From Clostridium sp. DSM 17811 (GTDB lineage: Bacteria > Bacillota > Clostridia > Clostridiales > Clostridiaceae): 64,000 bases of DNA. Below the pieces are notes generated by a model that worked only from the letters and a program-made list of their open reading frames with translations, ran no database searches and had not been told where the DNA came from. Made by a program: the position numbers and the translations under genes. Each line of letters starts with the position of its first letter. The first letter of the stretch is position 1. Positions 42,813 through 51,211 of this stretch are shown here, one piece after another. The stretch lies in contig NZ_JAHLDU010000014.1 in the NCBI RefSeq assembly GCF_018861905.1, forward strand, positions 48,916 through 112,915, read 5' to 3'.

Positions 42813-42878
42813 ATGTTAGCAATAATTGGTGGAGTGGTTGTAATAATTGTAATACTTAAGGTTCTCCATATTTTTTAG
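42813..42878 (+). CDS. 21-residue hydrophobic peptide, copy B
   Basis: AAAAGGAGTG again precedes the ATG, and the product MLAIIGGVVVIIVILKVLHI plus F differs from copy A at only a few positions. It lies between the PRC copy B terminator and the second lmo0937-like gene. Conservation of both peptide and ribosome site in two separate places, in opposite orientation, argues that it is translated. No family name known to me. Confidence 0.65.
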   Translation: MLAIIGGVVVIIVILKVLHIF

Positions 42879-43011
42879 TTGTTGTTTTATATATAATAAC
42901 AAAAATAGGTTGAAAAATGGTAAGTATAATCTAATTAGAACTCATAAAAATGTTAAATTTATGTATTAATGGATTTTGTTAAAAATAAATTTATGAAAGG
43001 AAGTGATATAT

Positions 43012-43164
43012 ATGGGATTTTTACGATGGATAATAGGAGTAATGATAATATTATGGTTACTAGGGTTTGTCCTTCATATTGGTGGAGGTATGATACATAT
43101 CTTGATTGTAATAGCTGTAATTTTATTTGTTTTTGATTTTGTTACAGGTAGAGGAAAACATTAG
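43012..43164 (+). CDS. lmo0937-like small membrane protein, copy 2
   Basis: 50 residues with two helices around HIGGGMIHIL and a basic tail TGRGKH. GAAAGGAAGTG is a strong ribosome site. It is highly similar to the peptide at 41637. It is followed by a clear terminator at 43216, so the 21-residue peptide and this gene could form one short transcript. Confidence 0.75.
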   Translation: MGFLRWIIGVMIILWLLGFVLHIGGGMIHILIVIAVILFVFDFVTGRGKH

Positions 43165-43215
43165 ATAATATTTAGGAATAGTAGTCTTAATTTGGACACA
43201 AGAAAAAATGTTTAT

Positions 43216-43265
43216 AAATTCTGGATTGTAATCTTATGTGATAATCCAGAATTTGTTTTTTTTGT
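43216..43265 (+). terminator. hairpin terminator with long T run
   Basis: Arms AAATTCTGGATT (43216-43227) and its complement (43243-43254), followed by a T-rich run of about ten bases. Confidence 0.85.
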
Positions 43266-43370
43266 TTTATTCTCTAAAATAGACCTATTCAAAAAAGGAT
43301 ACTTTAATACTTACCATTGCATATGTATTTATTATAATGTAAAGAAACTAGTTAGAAAGGGCAAAAGAAA

Positions 43371-44537
43371 ATGAAAACAGATAAAAAATTATTACAATAC
43401 TGCTTATATGCCACGATAACCGTGCTACTAATTTATATTGGTATAACAATTTTCAATAATATAAAAGATATATTATCTTTATTATCAATCATAATAGGAA
43501 ATATTATTGGAATTATAAAGCCGCTTCTTATGGCATTAGTAATTGTTTACTTATTGAAACCAGGTGTGAAAGGTATTGAAAATTTCTTGGAAAAGAAAAA
43601 AATATTTAAAAGAGCAACACCCAGAAGGGTAGTAGGAATTTCAGGAATGTATATATTAGTAATAGCTGTTTTTGTAACTATTATTAGTGGAATATATATT
43701 ATGATTGGTGGAAAAATTTCTAATAATATAACCATATCTACGATGATAGGATATCTGAATAATTATTTAAATAACCCGACAGCAGTAGTTAGTTCTACTA
43801 TTACTAAGAAATTACAAAGTTCAAATATTTCGATGATAGGAAATCTACATGAAAAGATTATCCATGTTGTAAGTTATGTTCAGTCGTATTTTTCGACAAG
43901 CATAGAAGTGATGACAGCTTCTATGTTATCTATAGGAGGCAATATAGTTTCGTTTTTCATAGCAATAGTATTAAGTATATATTTAATGCAAGACTCAGAA
44001 TACTTTATGAATTTATGGAATAAAATTTTTAATCTTATATTTGGAAAAAGTAAATCAGGAAATATATTAAAAGAAATACTATCTGTTATTAATAGTACGT
44101 TTTATAAATATATGAGGGGACAATTAGTAGAAGCTTGCTTTGTAGGCGTTCTGTCAGCTATTGTACTGTATTTCATCGGAATAGATTATGCTTTAATAAT
44201 AGGAATTATTGCAGGCATTTGTAACATGATACCATATATTGGACCCGTTATTGGAACTATTCTCGCAGTTATTATTGCCTTACTAAGTGGACAACCCATT
44301 AAGGCAATATGGGTGATAATTGGAATGCTTGTAATTCAACAAGTGGATAATAGCTTGTTAGCACCAAAAATTGTTGGTGATAGTGTAGGTTTGCATCCAG
44401 TATTCATTATGCTTGCTATTATTATAGGTGGTAATGTAGGTGGACTTTTAGGGATGCTAATAGCTGTACCGGTTACTGCCTCTTTGAAAATATTGCTTAG
44501 TAGATGGTATACTTCTCACATGCAACGATTGAACTAA
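43371..44537 (+). CDS. AI-2E family transporter-like permease (YtvI-like)
   Basis: 388 residues with eight hydrophobic segments in the AI-2E/PerM pattern: three near the N-terminus, a soluble middle part, then the conserved C-terminal block GIDYALIIGIIAGICNMIPYIGPVIG and IGGNVGGLLGMLIAVPV. The family exports or moves autoinducer-2, ions or Na+ in different bacteria, so substrate is unknown. AGAAAGG precedes the ATG. It stands in the stress-type cluster with PRC-barrel and lmo0937-like genes and may serve envelope or osmotic stress. Confidence 0.85.
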   Translation: MKTDKKLLQYCLYATITVLLIYIGITIFNNIKDILSLLSIIIGNIIGIIKPLLMALVIVYLLKPGVKGIENFLEKKKIFKRATPRRVVGISGMYILVIAVFVTIISGIYIMIGGKISNNITISTMIGYLNNYLNNPTAVVSSTITKKLQSSNISMIGNLHEKIIHVVSYVQSYFSTSIEVMTASMLSIGGNIVSFFIAIVLSIYLMQDSEYFMNLWNKIFNLIFGKSKSGNILKEILSVINSTFYKYMRGQLVEACFVGVLSAIVLYFIGIDYALIIGIIAGICNMIPYIGPVIGTILAVIIALLSGQPIKAIWVIIGMLVIQQVDNSLLAPKIVGDSVGLHPVFIMLAIIIGGNVGGLLGMLIAVPVTASLKILLSRWYTSHMQRLN

Positions 44538-44611
44538 TATGCTCTTTCTTGACATATAAATTACCTTTTTCATATTTTAAAATAATTTTCATTTATAATT
44601 GAATACACAGA

Positions 44612-44740
44612 CCTAAATATATTCTTTTAGATTTTGATGAATTTAGCAAAGGGTCAATATCCGCGGAAGAAAAACTAGAGACAATTGCCAATAGAATATT
44701 ATTTGAAAATTTAGAAACATTTAAGGAATTAGCTAAATGA
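44612..44740 (+). pseudogene. C-terminal fragment of an unrecognised protein
   Basis: 43 codons (ILLDFDEFSKGSISAEEK, then ANRILFENLETFKELAK, stop TGA at 44738) look like the helical end of a real protein. There is no start, and the sequence upstream is stop-rich. I cannot name the family. Confidence 0.3.
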
Positions 44741-44774
44741 AATATCTATCAGCTAAATACACTTTCACGATTTC

Positions 44775-44817
44775 TTTGTCGCAAAATGTTGAAATTTGAT
44801 AGCATATATGGTATATT
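44775..44817 (+). promoter_or_regulatory. TTTGTCGC box plus promoter, twin of 41483-41525
   Basis: TTTGTCGC (44775-44782), TTGAAA (44789-44794), a 17-base spacer and TATATT (44812-44817). The match to the 41483 block extends through the spacer start (TTTGAT, GCAT). Confidence 0.55.
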
Positions 44818-45092
44818 GTATAAAATATTCTAAATTTTTTATACATTTGCAGGTACCATTATAAACTAATTATCATTTTTTTATAATGTTATGATTATAC
44901 CTATGCAATAAGGAATTATTAGTCCCATATTGAATAGGTGTTAAATTATATAACTATTTTATAGGAGGGTAATTTTCATAAACGGAAAATAGAGCAAGAC
45001 AATTTTGCTAATAAAATTATAGTTCTTGTGAAAATTTATGTTATCTAACATTTTAGTATCGATAAATTTATATACAAAATGGAGGGGTGAAA

Positions 45093-45235
45093 ATGTCAAT
45101 TTATGATTATAAAGCAATTCAACAAAATGGAATTTCACGAAATTTCTTATTGACAGAGATGGTAGAATAGTTAAAAGATATGAACCAACAACTGAACCTT
45201 TCGCTATGTCGAAAGATATTGAACAGCTCTTATAG
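45093..45235 (+). pseudogene. glutathione peroxidase with large internal deletion
   Basis: GGAGGGGTG and an ATG start [13 protein letters not shown], the normal N-terminus. After an AAATGG word the sequence jumps to [20 protein letters not shown] and ends DIEQLL, the normal C-terminus, in another frame. All of the catalytic centre (Cys/Sec, Gln, most Trp context) is lost, about 100 residues. The promoter at 44775 and the ribosome site are intact, so a 26-residue out-of-frame product could be made. Confidence 0.75.
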
Positions 45236-45391
45236 TTATCAAAACATAATAACATCCCAGTAATAGATAAATTTGAAACAGACGTAAATAATAAAAAAAT
45301 CTATACTGGCAATGATGATGAAGAAGTCTTAAATTGTGAGGGAAAACCTTGTAACTTTGTATACGATGATAAACCGATAGAAAAAGAATAA
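45236..45391 (+). pseudogene. unrecognised coding remnant
   Basis: In the same frame as the peroxidase tail and directly after its stop, 51 codons stay open: NNIPVIDKFETDVNNKKI, then NCEGKPCNFVYDDKPIEKE and TAA. It has no start codon and no ribosome site. The acidic composition and CEGKPC pair look like real protein, but no family is known to me. Confidence 0.3.
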
Positions 45392-45419
45392 AAAAAATAT
45401 TTAAAGGGAGGTAGTTTTT

Positions 45420-45692
45420 ATGTCTGAAAAAAAGATATTTACGAGGGAACAGGCTAAGGAAATAGGTGAAAACCTTGGTATAAACTGGAGCAAGTTTAGT
45501 ACAGAACAATTTAGAATGGGACTTGACGTTGAACTTGAACATGGCACAATAGATCCACATACCAATGTTTCAAATAATGATTCATTAATTACAGGCAAAA
45601 TTGCACTTGCACATTTGATAGAATTTCCTGACTACTATAACAGACTTGAAAAAATGGAAACTGAAGCAGCAAAATATTGGGAAAATAAATAA
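45420..45692 (+). CDS. DUF5661 family protein
   Basis: 90 residues, soluble and acidic, with the family core FRMGLDVELEHGTIDP, then LITGKIALAHLIEFPDYYNRL. AAGGGAGG precedes the ATG. The domain is uncharacterised and often occurs in stress or metal-linked gene sets. It is followed 40 bp later by the alpha/beta hydrolase gene, which has its own strong ribosome site. Confidence 0.8.
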   Translation: MSEKKIFTREQAKEIGENLGINWSKFSTEQFRMGLDVELEHGTIDPHTNVSNNDSLITGKIALAHLIEFPDYYNRLEKMETEAAKYWENK

Positions 45693-45732
45693 TTTAACAT
45701 AAAATAAAAAATATATAGAGGAGGCAAAAATA

Positions 45733-46557
45733 ATGAGCATGATTACTATGAAAGATGGTACACAGATTTATTATAAAGACTGGGGCACAGGACAACCTGT
45801 TGTGTTTAGCCATGGTTGGCCACTCAATTCAGATAGTTGGGAGGCTCAAATGATGTTCTTAGCTTCAAACGGCTATCGCTGTATCGCTCATGATCGTCGT
45901 GGCCATGGACGATCGAGCCAACCTTGGATTGGTAACGAGATGAATACCTATGCAGACAATCTCTCGGAGCTCATCGAAACACTCGACTTAAAGAATGTTA
46001 TCTTAGTTGGGTTCTCTGCGGGAGGTGGCGAAATTTCCCGATATATAGGTAGACACGGAACAAAACGTGTGGCCAAGGCAGCTCTTATATCATCTGTTCC
46101 ACCATTTATGCTAAAAACAGCAAGCAATCCACTTGGCTTACCTATTGAGGTGTTCGATGAAATTCGCTCTAATTCCCTGGCAGACCGTTCGCAATTCTAC
46201 AAAGATCTTGCCAGTGGTCCGTTCTTCGGAGCAAATAGACCTGGTTCAAAGGTATCACAGGGTATGATCGACTCGTTTTGGCTTCAAGGGATGCAAGCAG
46301 GTAGTAAAAATACATTTGATTGCATTAAGGCGTTCTCAGAAACAGATTTCACAGAAGATCTCAAGAAGTTTGACGTACCAACGTTAATCATTCACGGTGA
46401 CGATGATCAAGTTGTGCCAATTGGTGCCGCAGGTCTCAGTTCATCAAAGTTGGTAAAGAATTCAATCCTAAAGATTTACAAGGGTGCACCCCACGGTCTG
46501 GCATACACTCATAAAGATAAGCTTAATGCCGATTTATTGGAATTCATTAAGATGTAG
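45733..46557 (+). CDS. alpha/beta hydrolase, non-heme chloroperoxidase-like
   Basis: 274 residues, the usual length for arylesterase/perhydrolase-type chloroperoxidases. Oxyanion motif HGWPLN (near 27-32), nucleophile elbow GFSAGGGE with Ser95, acid in HGDDDQVVP (near 228) and His in GAPHGLA (near 256). These enzymes hydrolyse esters and, with acetate, form peracid; no metal or heme. The base composition is visibly richer in G and C than flanking genes, with codons such as CGT, CTC and GCC, which suggests recent transfer. AGGAGGC precedes the ATG. Confidence 0.88.
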   Translation: MSMITMKDGTQIYYKDWGTGQPVVFSHGWPLNSDSWEAQMMFLASNGYRCIAHDRRGHGRSSQPWIGNEMNTYADNLSELIETLDLKNVILVGFSAGGGEISRYIGRHGTKRVAKAALISSVPPFMLKTASNPLGLPIEVFDEIRSNSLADRSQFYKDLASGPFFGANRPGSKVSQGMIDSFWLQGMQAGSKNTFDCIKAFSETDFTEDLKKFDVPTLIIHGDDDQVVPIGAAGLSSSKLVKNSILKIYKGAPHGLAYTHKDKLNADLLEFIKM

Positions 46558-46636
46558 GATCGTTTTTATGATAATGGTATAAGAATACACTTATAAGTCA
46601 TTTATAATATTAAATAAATTAAGAGGAGATGTTTTT

Positions 46637-46798
46637 ATGGATATTTACGTTTGTTCAGTATGTGGTTACGAGTATGATCCAGCAACAGGAGATTCAGATG
46701 GTGGAATAGCCCCAGGCACTAAGTTTGAGGATATTCCAGAAGATTGGGTTTGTCCAGTATGTGGAGCTATAAAATCAAATTTTGAAAAAAAGAAATAA
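46637..46798 (+). CDS. rubredoxin
   Basis: 53 residues, the exact rubredoxin length. The two CxxCG knuckles are [12 protein letters not shown] and DWVCPVCGA, which bind one Fe. [15 protein letters not shown] and the final FEKK are standard. It is a cytoplasmic one-electron carrier. AGAGGAG precedes the ATG. It lies 42 bp before desulfoferrodoxin on the same strand, so the pair is one oxygen-defence unit: rubredoxin donates electrons to the superoxide reductase. Confidence 0.95.
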   Translation: MDIYVCSVCGYEYDPATGDSDGGIAPGTKFEDIPEDWVCPVCGAIKSNFEKKK

Positions 46799-46840
46799 CG
46801 TTTCTCAATAAATCAAACACAAAATTTAGGAGGTATAATT

Positions 46841-47215
46841 ATGAATAAGATTAAAGAAGTTTATAAATGTAAAATTTGCGGTAATATAGTAGAGATTGTA
46901 CATGCAGGTGATGGAGTTTTAGTTTGTTGTGGACAACCAATGATACAGCAAATTGAGAATACCGTGGATGCAGCGAAAGAAAAGCATGTGCCCGTTGTTG
47001 AAAAAGTTAAAGGTGGAGTTCTTGTTAAAGTTGGTGCTGCTCTACATCCCATGTTAGAAACACATTATATTGAATGGATAGAAATTCAAACTGCAAATAA
47101 AATGTACAGAAAACATCTAAATCCTGGCGATAAACCTGAAGCTATATTTCTTCTAGAAGAAGAGATTTTGAGTGCACGAGAATACTGTAATGTTCATGGA
47201 TTATGGAAAGTATAG
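46841..47215 (+). CDS. dfx: desulfoferrodoxin (superoxide reductase)
   Basis: 124 residues with both iron sites. N-terminal desulforedoxin centre: CKICG (10-13) and CCGQPM (28-29). Catalytic Fe(His)4Cys centre: [20 protein letters not shown] and the C-terminal EYCNVHG. It reduces superoxide to peroxide without making oxygen, which suits an anaerobe. Electrons come from the rubredoxin encoded just upstream. AGGAGG precedes the ATG; a terminator follows at 47335. Confidence 0.95.
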   Translation: MNKIKEVYKCKICGNIVEIVHAGDGVLVCCGQPMIQQIENTVDAAKEKHVPVVEKVKGGVLVKVGAALHPMLETHYIEWIEIQTANKMYRKHLNPGDKPEAIFLLEEEILSAREYCNVHGLWKV

Positions 47216-47334
47216 AATATTTCACTGAATTTAATTAAATATATACTTTATGATGAGGTTAAATGTTGAGAAAAGACATGAGGCTAGATACAGAAAACTA
47301 TTAAAAACTAAATAGTGAAACTAATTGTTTTTTT

Positions 47335-47385
47335 AAAGAAATGAATAAAGCAGTGAATTAAACTCACAGCTTTAAACATTTCTTT
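47335..47385 (+). terminator. terminator of the rubredoxin/desulfoferrodoxin unit
   Basis: Outer arms AAAGAAATG (47335-47343) and CATTTCTTT (47377-47385) with an inner AAAGC/GCTTT stem; a T-rich run follows. Confidence 0.7.
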
Positions 47386-47421
47386 AATTTTTATAAAATA
47401 TCAGGTAAAATTCCAGTACAC

Positions 47422-47458
47422 AAGAGAGGACTAAAGTAGCTTACTTTAGTCCTCTCTT
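47422..47458. terminator. strong 17-bp hairpin
   Basis: Perfect arms 47422-47438 and 47442-47458 around a 3-base loop. It lies in the 370-bp space before the CPBP gene; whether it ends transcripts from the left or is a relic is not clear. Confidence 0.65.
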
Positions 47459-47584
47459 ATTGTAAAAGCTATTATTAAAGTGGAATTGTATTATTAACGA
47501 CATTTTAATAAACATATAGTATAATCTAAATAGTATTAATTTAAATTAGATTAAAGAATACAATAAGTTTGAGAGTGTGATATT

Positions 47585-48427
47585 ATGAATTTTTTAAGAA
47601 ATATAGAAAAAGGAACTATAAATATTAAAAAAATAACAATAAAAAAAGCGTTTTTTATAATGATTCTAATGGTTTTATTAGAATCATTAGGACAAATACC
47701 TATCGTTATTATCAATATACTTTCTAAAAAATATTCTACTGCATTACCATATATAGACCTTGTAGCTGATGTAATAATTAAATTTTTTGTTATTACTCTT
47801 TTATTAAAATGGTATAGTAAAATATCCTATGATATGCCCCGTAAACAAGGTTTAGATAAGAAAAAATTTATTCATGTTGCTGTAATTATTATAGGTTTTC
47901 GTTTAGCTTACGATAATAGCTTAATATACTTAGTTGATAAGATACCTATGCCCAATTTTATAAGTCAAGCCTTTGGAGAAATGTCTATTTCACCTATTAT
48001 TATGATACTTACCATTGCAGTTATAGCACCTATATATGAGGAAGTCATTTTTAGAGGAATACTTCTAAAGGGTATGGCAAACAAAATAAATCCAAACTTA
48101 GCACTTATAATATCCGCCTTAATTTTTGCATTAGTTCATATGAATATCCCCCAGGGCATAAACGCATTTTTATTAGGATTAATTATTGGAGCTATATACT
48201 TAAGCTCGAATTCAATATATTTATGTATATTTGCACACTTTATAAATAATTCTGTTGGAATTACAATTTCAGGCTCCTTCCAATTATTAAGTGGAAAGTA
48301 TTCCATGATAATTCGTGGTATATTGTTTCTTGTAGGGATTACAATTTTAATTTTTGCTTATAGATGGTACACTCGAAAGAAACCAGGAGATACATTAGAT
48401 ATATACAAAGAATTTATAGAAAGATAA
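47585..48427 (+). CDS. CPBP family intramembrane metalloprotease
   Basis: 280 residues, about eight hydrophobic segments. All CPBP motifs are present: EEVIFRGILL (near 156), ALIFALVHM (FxxxH, near 185) and CIFAHFINNSVG (HxxxN, near 221). It therefore has the full metal-binding set, unlike the copy at 10996. The family processes membrane proteins or peptides and can confer self-immunity. GAGTGTGAT is a modest ribosome site. It lies 47 bp before the EamA transporter gene on the same strand. Confidence 0.88.
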   Translation: MNFLRNIEKGTINIKKITIKKAFFIMILMVLLESLGQIPIVIINILSKKYSTALPYIDLVADVIIKFFVITLLLKWYSKISYDMPRKQGLDKKKFIHVAVIIIGFRLAYDNSLIYLVDKIPMPNFISQAFGEMSISPIIMILTIAVIAPIYEEVIFRGILLKGMANKINPNLALIISALIFALVHMNIPQGINAFLLGLIIGAIYLSSNSIYLCIFAHFINNSVGITISGSFQLLSGKYSMIIRGILFLVGITILIFAYRWYTRKKPGDTLDIYKEFIER

Positions 48428-48474
48428 TAAGCTAAACTAATCCTTGAAGAACAAGGAGAATGGAGTAATATTAG

Positions 48475-49371
48475 ATGTTTCAATCACACTTAGGCGAAAT
48501 GGCTGCACTTGCAACTGCATTATGTTGGACAATTACTGCTGTATCATTTGAAGCCGCAGGAAAAAAAGTCGGGTCGATATCAGTAAATTTAATAAGACTT
48601 ATTATCGCATTTATATTAATATCAATTTATAATTTATTTTCTAGAGGAATGATCTTGCCAATAGATGCTTCCAGTTCTACCTGGTTATGGTTAACTTTTT
48701 CAGGAATAGTTGGTTTTGTTATAGGGGATTTATTTTTGTTTCAGGCATATGTTGAAGTTGGCGCACGTATATCAATGTTAATTATGTCAACGGTACCACC
48801 AATAACAGCGATTACAGGATTCCTTCTTATGGGTGAAAAAATCACGGTGCTCGGGCTTTCGGGCATGATAATAACTATTGTTGGTATCGCTCTTGTAATC
48901 CTGACTAAAAATCCAGGTAATAAAAAGGTAAGGTTATCCCATCCAATTAAGGGATTAGTATATGCTTTTATAGGTGCATTAGGGCAAGCTTTTGGTCTTG
49001 TTTTTAGTAAGTTTGGGATGGGATCATATGATCCGTTTGCTGCAACTCAAATTAGAATTATAGCAGCAATTATTGGGTTTTCAATTGTCATTTCTGTATT
49101 AAAGAAGTGGGGTGAGCTAGTTGTTGCGGTTAAAGATAGGCGGGCAATGAAATATATTTCTATTGGTTCACTATTTGGTCCATTTGTAGGAGTATCCCTC
49201 TCTTTACTAGCTGTTCAACATGCATCAACTGGAGTAGTTTCAACAATAACATCAATAACTCCAATACTACTAATACCTATTTCAATTATTGTATTTAAGG
49301 AAAGAATTGCTCCAAGAGAAATATTTGGAGCAGTTATAACTTTGTTAGGTATTTCACTTTTATTTATATAA
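48475..49371 (+). CDS. EamA/DMT family transporter
   Basis: 298 residues with ten transmembrane segments in two homologous EamA repeats (about 6-141 and 155-296). FEAAGKKVGSISVNLIRLI and the end-of-repeat GMIITIVGIALVIL are typical. Drug/metabolite superfamily exporters move amino acids, sugars or drugs; substrate unknown. It follows the CPBP gene on the same strand. A hairpin at 49706-49739 lies far downstream. Confidence 0.85.
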   Translation: MFQSHLGEMAALATALCWTITAVSFEAAGKKVGSISVNLIRLIIAFILISIYNLFSRGMILPIDASSSTWLWLTFSGIVGFVIGDLFLFQAYVEVGARISMLIMSTVPPITAITGFLLMGEKITVLGLSGMIITIVGIALVILTKNPGNKKVRLSHPIKGLVYAFIGALGQAFGLVFSKFGMGSYDPFAATQIRIIAAIIGFSIVISVLKKWGELVVAVKDRRAMKYISIGSLFGPFVGVSLSLLAVQHASTGVVSTITSITPILLIPISIIVFKERIAPREIFGAVITLLGISLLFI

Positions 49372-49892
49372 GCAAATCACTGGTTTCATTCCTTTATTGT
49401 GACAAGGAGTTTTACTTTTGGCTCCTTGCTTGAATGTTAATTTCTCTGAATCACACCTTATTTTATATCCTCATCCTCTCTAACCGCTTCTTTTTATTTT
49501 CTATACACATTATATCCTATTTAACTTATTAAAGGGATTAATATGCGCCAAGGTGTATTCAAAAGAGCTAAAGGAACATGCTAATATCTTTTCTTCCACT
49601 TGAGCCTATTCCTAGTATCATACTATCCCTTCTTTTTCTTAATTACTTTTACCTTAACTCAAACAATTTTGAAACTCCATTTAATGATTTTGATTCCATA
49701 TCTGTTTTAAATGGTAAGGCTTCCTTTTTACCATTTAAACGATTTATCCAAAATTAAATAATTTTAAAACCATCCGATATAAGCGAGTTAATTGTTATAT
49801 AATGCTTTAAATGTTATAATAAAAATATATATTAACTGGGTAGTATTTTAAATATCTAAAATTTAAAGATACTAATATCTAGAATAAGTGAG
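49372..49892. other. spacer with one hairpin
   Basis: About 520 bases. The only clear element is a hairpin with 12-base arms at 49706-49717 and 49728-49739. No open frame with a ribosome site is recognisable. Confidence 0.45.
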
Positions 49893-50093
49893 GTGATTAA
49901 AATATTAGTAACATATAAAATTAAAATTAAATCTGATGCTATTAAAAGTTTAGTCAAAATGACACGCTCCAAAATCAAATGGAGAAAAAGACTTGAAGCG
50001 ACTACTAAATTAAAAAAATTGAATTGTAATCAATCACCAATGATATTAACGAGATCAGCATTACATAATTTATTATTTAGTAGCTGTTTGTAA
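49893..50093 (+). CDS. doubtful basic peptide, 66 aa
   Basis: A GTG start with GTGAGGTG-like sequence overlapping it opens 66 codons of a very basic product (KIKIKSDAIKSLVK, then KIKWRKRLEATTKLKKL). No family recognised. The ribosome site is badly placed and the composition could arise by chance in AT-rich DNA. Confidence 0.2.
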   Translation: MIKILVTYKIKIKSDAIKSLVKMTRSKIKWRKRLEATTKLKKLNCNQSPMILTRSALHNLLFSSCL

Positions 50094-50114
50094 ACGTTTT
50101 AACAATACGTATAA

Positions 50115-50235
50115 TTATTAGCACTTAAATTAAGTGCTAATAACAGAGTTAGATTACTTAATACTCCATCATAATAGTACTGAGTACTACTCGATACATT
50201 TTTAATATTAAGGTGCTAGGTACTAGCACCTTAAT
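50115..50235. repeat. cluster of three palindromes
   Basis: Arms 50115-50127/50131-50143 (13 bp), AGTACTGAGTACT at 50178-50190, and 50207-50218/50224-50235 (12 bp, around GGTAC). They lie in a gene-poor stretch of about 1 kb. Confidence 0.6.
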
Positions 50236-50339
50236 ATACTTAGTCCAAAATTAAGGCTTAGAAACTTGCCGGAACTATGGTTCAATAATTCCACTAACTT
50301 GAACAGGTTTCACCTACAACTACAACAGCCTTAGGATAT

Positions 50340-50504
50340 TTATTTACCTCTTACCTTTTCTTGCTCTCTTTGTAAAACCATATTAGATAACATCATATAA
50401 AAATCTTGCTCTTGTTTACTCTTTGCCTTTCTAAATAAATCTTTTAATTGACTATATGATAAACTTAAAAAAATCTCATATATATCCTTATCTTTAATTT
50501 TCAT
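50340..50504 (-). CDS. hypothetical small helical protein, 54 aa
   Basis: The ATG at 50504 has GGAG 9 bases upstream. The product is soluble and strongly helical in composition (KDKDIYEIFLSLSYSQL, then KQEQDFYMMLSNMVLQREQ), ending KVRGK. Small cytosolic proteins of this look are common in clostridia but I cannot name the family. It lies after the MATE fragment on the same strand. Confidence 0.5.
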   Translation of the reverse strand: MKIKDKDIYEIFLSLSYSQLKDLFRKAKSKQEQDFYMMLSNMVLQREQEKVRGK

Positions 50505-50578
50505 ATCTAATATCTCCAATTCAAACTATTTATATAATATTATATTCTCATAATCTTTATGCAAATATCTATATATTT

Positions 50579-51211
50579 TTACTCCTTCATAGAAATATCC
50601 CGCTTAAGCCTAATCCATAAATATAATCCTATTATGCAAGTTAATATTTCTGTTATAGTCATCGACCATATAACCCCATCTAAACCAAAAGTATATTTTC
50701 CTAAAACCATAATAGGAATTAATAATATTCCCTGCACTACAGACATTATGGTTGCCTCTTTACCTCTTCCAGCTCCTTGGAATATCCCTATAAAAAGACC
50801 AGTAATGCTAGCAAACAAAGCTGAAATAAGCAAAGCTATCAAAATGTATATACCCGTGTTTATTACATAAGTATTGTTGCTAAATAAACGTACTATTGAT
50901 TCTCTGAAAATAAATATTATTAATGAAAATGCGAAAGTTAGGATTGCAATATAGGCTGCAGTAATCTTTATAATACTCTTCATTCGCTTTATATTCTTAG
51001 CTGCATATGCATAAGCAATTAAGGGAATAACTCCAATATATAAACCTTTAGCAGCAAACTGAGCAAGTTGGGCAATTCGCTGAGATATTCCAAATGCAGC
51101 AACAGCATAGTCGCCATAGTATGCTGAAAAATTATTTAGCAATAAAACGGAAATAATCATAAATGCATCTAATAAGAAAGAGGATATTCCTATCTTAAAA
51201 TTTTCTCTGAA
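50579..51211 (-). pseudogene. MATE efflux transporter, C-terminal half only
   Basis: The frame from 51211 (NFKIGISSFLLDAF) to the stop at 50579 covers about 210 residues matching the second half of MATE transporters: GDYAVAAFGISQRIAQL, AAKGLYIGVIPLIAYAYAAKN and FIGIFQGAGRGKEA. MATE proteins are about 450 residues with 12 helices; only six remain. The 5' end overlaps the tail of the iron-sulfur flavoprotein gene (51190) in a different frame, so a deletion or insertion joined the two genes. Not likely functional. Confidence 0.75.

Noticed and set aside
44959..45598. Three overlapping minus-strand open frames
   Set aside because: They mirror the peroxidase remnant and DUF5661 gene on the plus strand and have no ribosome sites.
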